Source: an uncultured Psychroserpens sp. (lineage in GTDB: Bacteria > Bacteroidota > Bacteroidia > Flavobacteriales > Flavobacteriaceae). Taken from it: a DNA stretch of 64,000 bases. Below the pieces are notes generated by a model. It searched no databases. It saw only the letters and a list, made by a program, of their open reading frames with translations, and was not told the DNA's origin. The stretch covers positions 118,070 through 182,069 of the forward strand of contig CANLEE010000009.1 in the NCBI GenBank assembly GCA_947489585.1. The letters run 5' to 3'. Positions 62,346 to 64,000 of this stretch are shown here, piece by piece; positions within the stretch are counted from its first letter, which is position 1, and the number at the start of each line of letters is the position of its first letter. The translations under genes were made by a program, and so were the position numbers.

Positions 62346-64000
62346 ATGAGGTTTTTAATATTGATTTTCTTTTTTACACAGTGTGTATTTTCTCAAAACT
62401 ATAATGTAGATAGTTTTCAGAAAATTAATGAAATAAATGGGGGCTTTTTTGGAGATTTGGACACTGGAGATAGTTTCGGTATTTCTATTGATGATATTGG
62501 TGATTTAGATGGAAATGGAGTTAATGATTTAGCTGTTGGTGCTTATGCAGATGATGATGGAGGTGATGGTAGAGGAGCTGTTTGGATCCTTTTCATGAAT
62601 AACGACGATACCGTTTTGTCTTATACAAAGATTAGTAATACAAGTGGTGGTTTTACAGGTGCTTTAGATAATGATGATCGTTTTGGCGGAGCTGTTTCTT
62701 ATTTAGGAGATTTAAATAATGATGGTCTAATAGAACTGGCTGTAGGAGCTGATTATGATGGTGATGGAGGGTTTTGGCATGGTGCGGTTTGGATTTTATC
62801 ATTAAATTCTAATGGTACTGTAAATTTTCATTCTAAGATTAGTGATACACAAGGGGGATTCACAGGTTTTATAAATGGTGATGCTATTTTTGGGACTGAT
62901 ATTGCAAATATTGGGGATTTAAATGGCGACGGAATTCAAGATTTAGCGGTAGGCTCTAGGCGTGATCATGATGGAGGCCCAAGAAGAGGAACTGTTTGGA
63001 TCTTATTTATGAATAATGATTTTACGGTTAATAGCTATCAACAAATTAGTGATACCCAAGGTAATTTTACAGCAACACTCGAATACGAAGATTATTTTGG
63101 AGGTTCAGTGGCTAATATTGGTGATTTAAATGGCGACGGTATAGTTGAACTTGCAGTTGGGTCTTATAGAGATGATGATCAGATAACTAATTCTGGTAGT
63201 TTTTACATTTTATTTTTAAATTCTGACGGAACGGTAAATACATATCAAAAAGTTTCAAACACATCTGGTGGCTTAAATTCTAATATTTCTCAAGAAGCAC
63301 TTTTTGGAGAATCTATCGATGGAGTGGTTGATATTGATGGTGATGGTAAAATTGAAATTGTGGTTGGCGCTATGAAACAAGTAAATCCTACGCTTTCGCA
63401 AGCAACGGGAGGCTTCTTTATTATTGAACTTAACGCCGATGGAACTGTGTCTGAAGAATTTTTTTATAGTTATGCTGAGAATTGCTTTTCGGGTAGTTTA
63501 GCTAATGGAGATTTGTTTGGAGGTTCTGTATGTTTTATGAATGACGATCCTAATAACTTAAAAATAGGTGTAGGTGCTTACAGAGATGGTGAGAATGGAC
63601 CACAAAAAGGGGCTGTTTGGATTCTAAACTTAGGTGAGATTTCATTTGATTTAGAGTCATTTACTAACCCATTAGGCTGTGGAGCATTTGATGGTAGTTT
63701 TACCATTTCTGGACTTACTCCTAATTCAGAATATTCAATTACTTATGATAATGGTTCATCACAAGCGATAACGTTAGTTTCTAATGCATCTGGAGTGATA
63801 GTGGTTTCAAATCTCGGTGTTGGAGTTTATACCAATATTGTAGTTACTGAAACATTAACGGGATGCAATGACAATTTGGGAGAGGTTGAATTGATTGCAA
63901 ACCCATTAACAGCATCGATAACGTTTACAAATCCTTCAGGGTGTGGTGTAGATGATGGAACAATAACGATTTCTGATTTAAATGCGAATTCCAACTATAC
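62346..64000 (+). CDS. Secreted FG-GAP (integrin-alpha-like) repeat protein, 3' truncated by window
   Basis: The reading frame starts at an ATG with a signal peptide (MRFLILIFFFTQCVFSQ) and stays open to the window end (551 codons). Six FG-GAP repeats are visible: FGISIDDIGDLDGNG, FGGAVSYLGDLNNDG, FGTDIANIGDLNGDG, FGGSVANIGDLNGDG, FGESIDGVVDIDGDG and a degenerate sixth. Each carries a DxDGDG-type calcium site. From about residue 435 come Ig-like or adhesin-type units with CGxxDGxxTIS. Likely a surface-exposed adhesin-type protein, possibly T9SS-exported if a C-terminal sorting domain lies beyond the window. Confidence 0.85.
   Translation, partial: MRFLILIFFFTQCVFSQNYNVDSFQKINEINGGFFGDLDTGDSFGISIDDIGDLDGNGVNDLAVGAYADDDGGDGRGAVWILFMNNDDTVLSYTKISNTSGGFTGALDNDDRFGGAVSYLGDLNNDGLIELAVGADYDGDGGFWHGAVWILSLNSNGTVNFHSKISDTQGGFTGFINGDAIFGTDIANIGDLNGDGIQDLAVGSRRDHDGGPRRGTVWILFMNNDFTVNSYQQISDTQGNFTATLEYEDYFGGSVANIGDLNGDGIVELAVGSYRDDDQITNSGSFYILFLNSDGTVNTYQKVSNTSGGLNSNISQEALFGESIDGVVDIDGDGKIEIVVGAMKQVNPTLSQATGGFFIIELNADGTVSEEFFYSYAENCFSGSLANGDLFGGSVCFMNDDPNNLKIGVGAYRDGENGPQKGAVWILNLGEISFDLESFTNPLGCGAFDGSFTISGLTPNSEYSITYDNGSSQAITLVSNASGVIVVSNLGVGVYTNIVVTETLTGCNDNLGEVELIANPLTASITFTNPSGCGVDDGTITISDLNANSNY

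Overview
The window is AT-rich, gene-dense bacterial DNA from a member of the Bacteroidota, most probably a marine Flavobacteriaceae (Winogradskyella/Psychroserpens-like; the genus is a guess). The support is a type IX secretion (T9SS) C-terminal sorting domain, FG-GAP surface proteins, a PafA-type phosphatase, a NamZ/DUF1343 lipoprotein, sterol-desaturase-like and SprT genes in typical flavobacterial settings, TAnnTTTG promoter elements, and many GTG/TTG starts without clear Shine-Dalgarno sites. I see no rRNA, tRNA, CRISPR array or insertion sequence.

Layout. 1-1.1 kb: 3' part of typA/bipA with a terminator. 1.1-19.9 kb: a surface-polysaccharide (O-antigen-like) locus with a NoeA-like methyltransferase, three tandem membrane sulfatase/phosphotransferase-like paralogues, a FemAB-like acyltransferase, a sugar aminotransferase and an FdtA-like ketoisomerase, two WzxE-like flippases, five glycosyltransferases, a 2-oxoglutarate oxygenase and a secreted beta-helix protein. 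19.9-27.3 kb: ftsE, a large TPR protein with an outer-membrane beta-barrel protein, and an amidohydrolase lipoprotein. 27.3-37 kb: small secreted proteins, a methyltransferase, a YkgJ protein, a sterol-desaturase-like enzyme, a GDPD lipoprotein, a pair of related secreted proteins, NamZ and a LolC/E-like permease. 37-48.8 kb: a PLP-dependent beta-synthase, a giant FG-GAP/haloperoxidase/T9SS fusion, SprT-like, ManC, DUF389, MlaF/MlaE and PafA.

48.8-59.7 kb is the most interesting region. It is a compact cassette, mostly on the minus strand. It holds two tiny precursors with textbook double-glycine leaders, each with four cysteines in a short core; a peptidase-containing ABC exporter (C39-TM-ATPase); an HlyD adaptor; a fusion of a degenerate C39-like domain, VKOR and thioredoxin that could form the peptides' disulfides; an exported TPR-CHAT (caspase-fold) protein with a C-terminal membrane anchor; a Cys-containing lipoprotein; and, divergently, an ECF sigma factor with a TPR membrane protein. 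A 32-nt near-palindromic repeat lies in front of both the exporter gene and the peptide genes, and hairpins divide the cassette into separately controllable units. I read it as a disulfide-bonded peptide (bacteriocin or signal) production system, possibly tied to an envelope CHAT protease/ECF module. That link is inference.

59.7-64 kb: a DNA/RNA nuclease, another glycosyltransferase, an FkbM methyltransferase, and the 5' part of an FG-GAP repeat surface protein that runs off the end.
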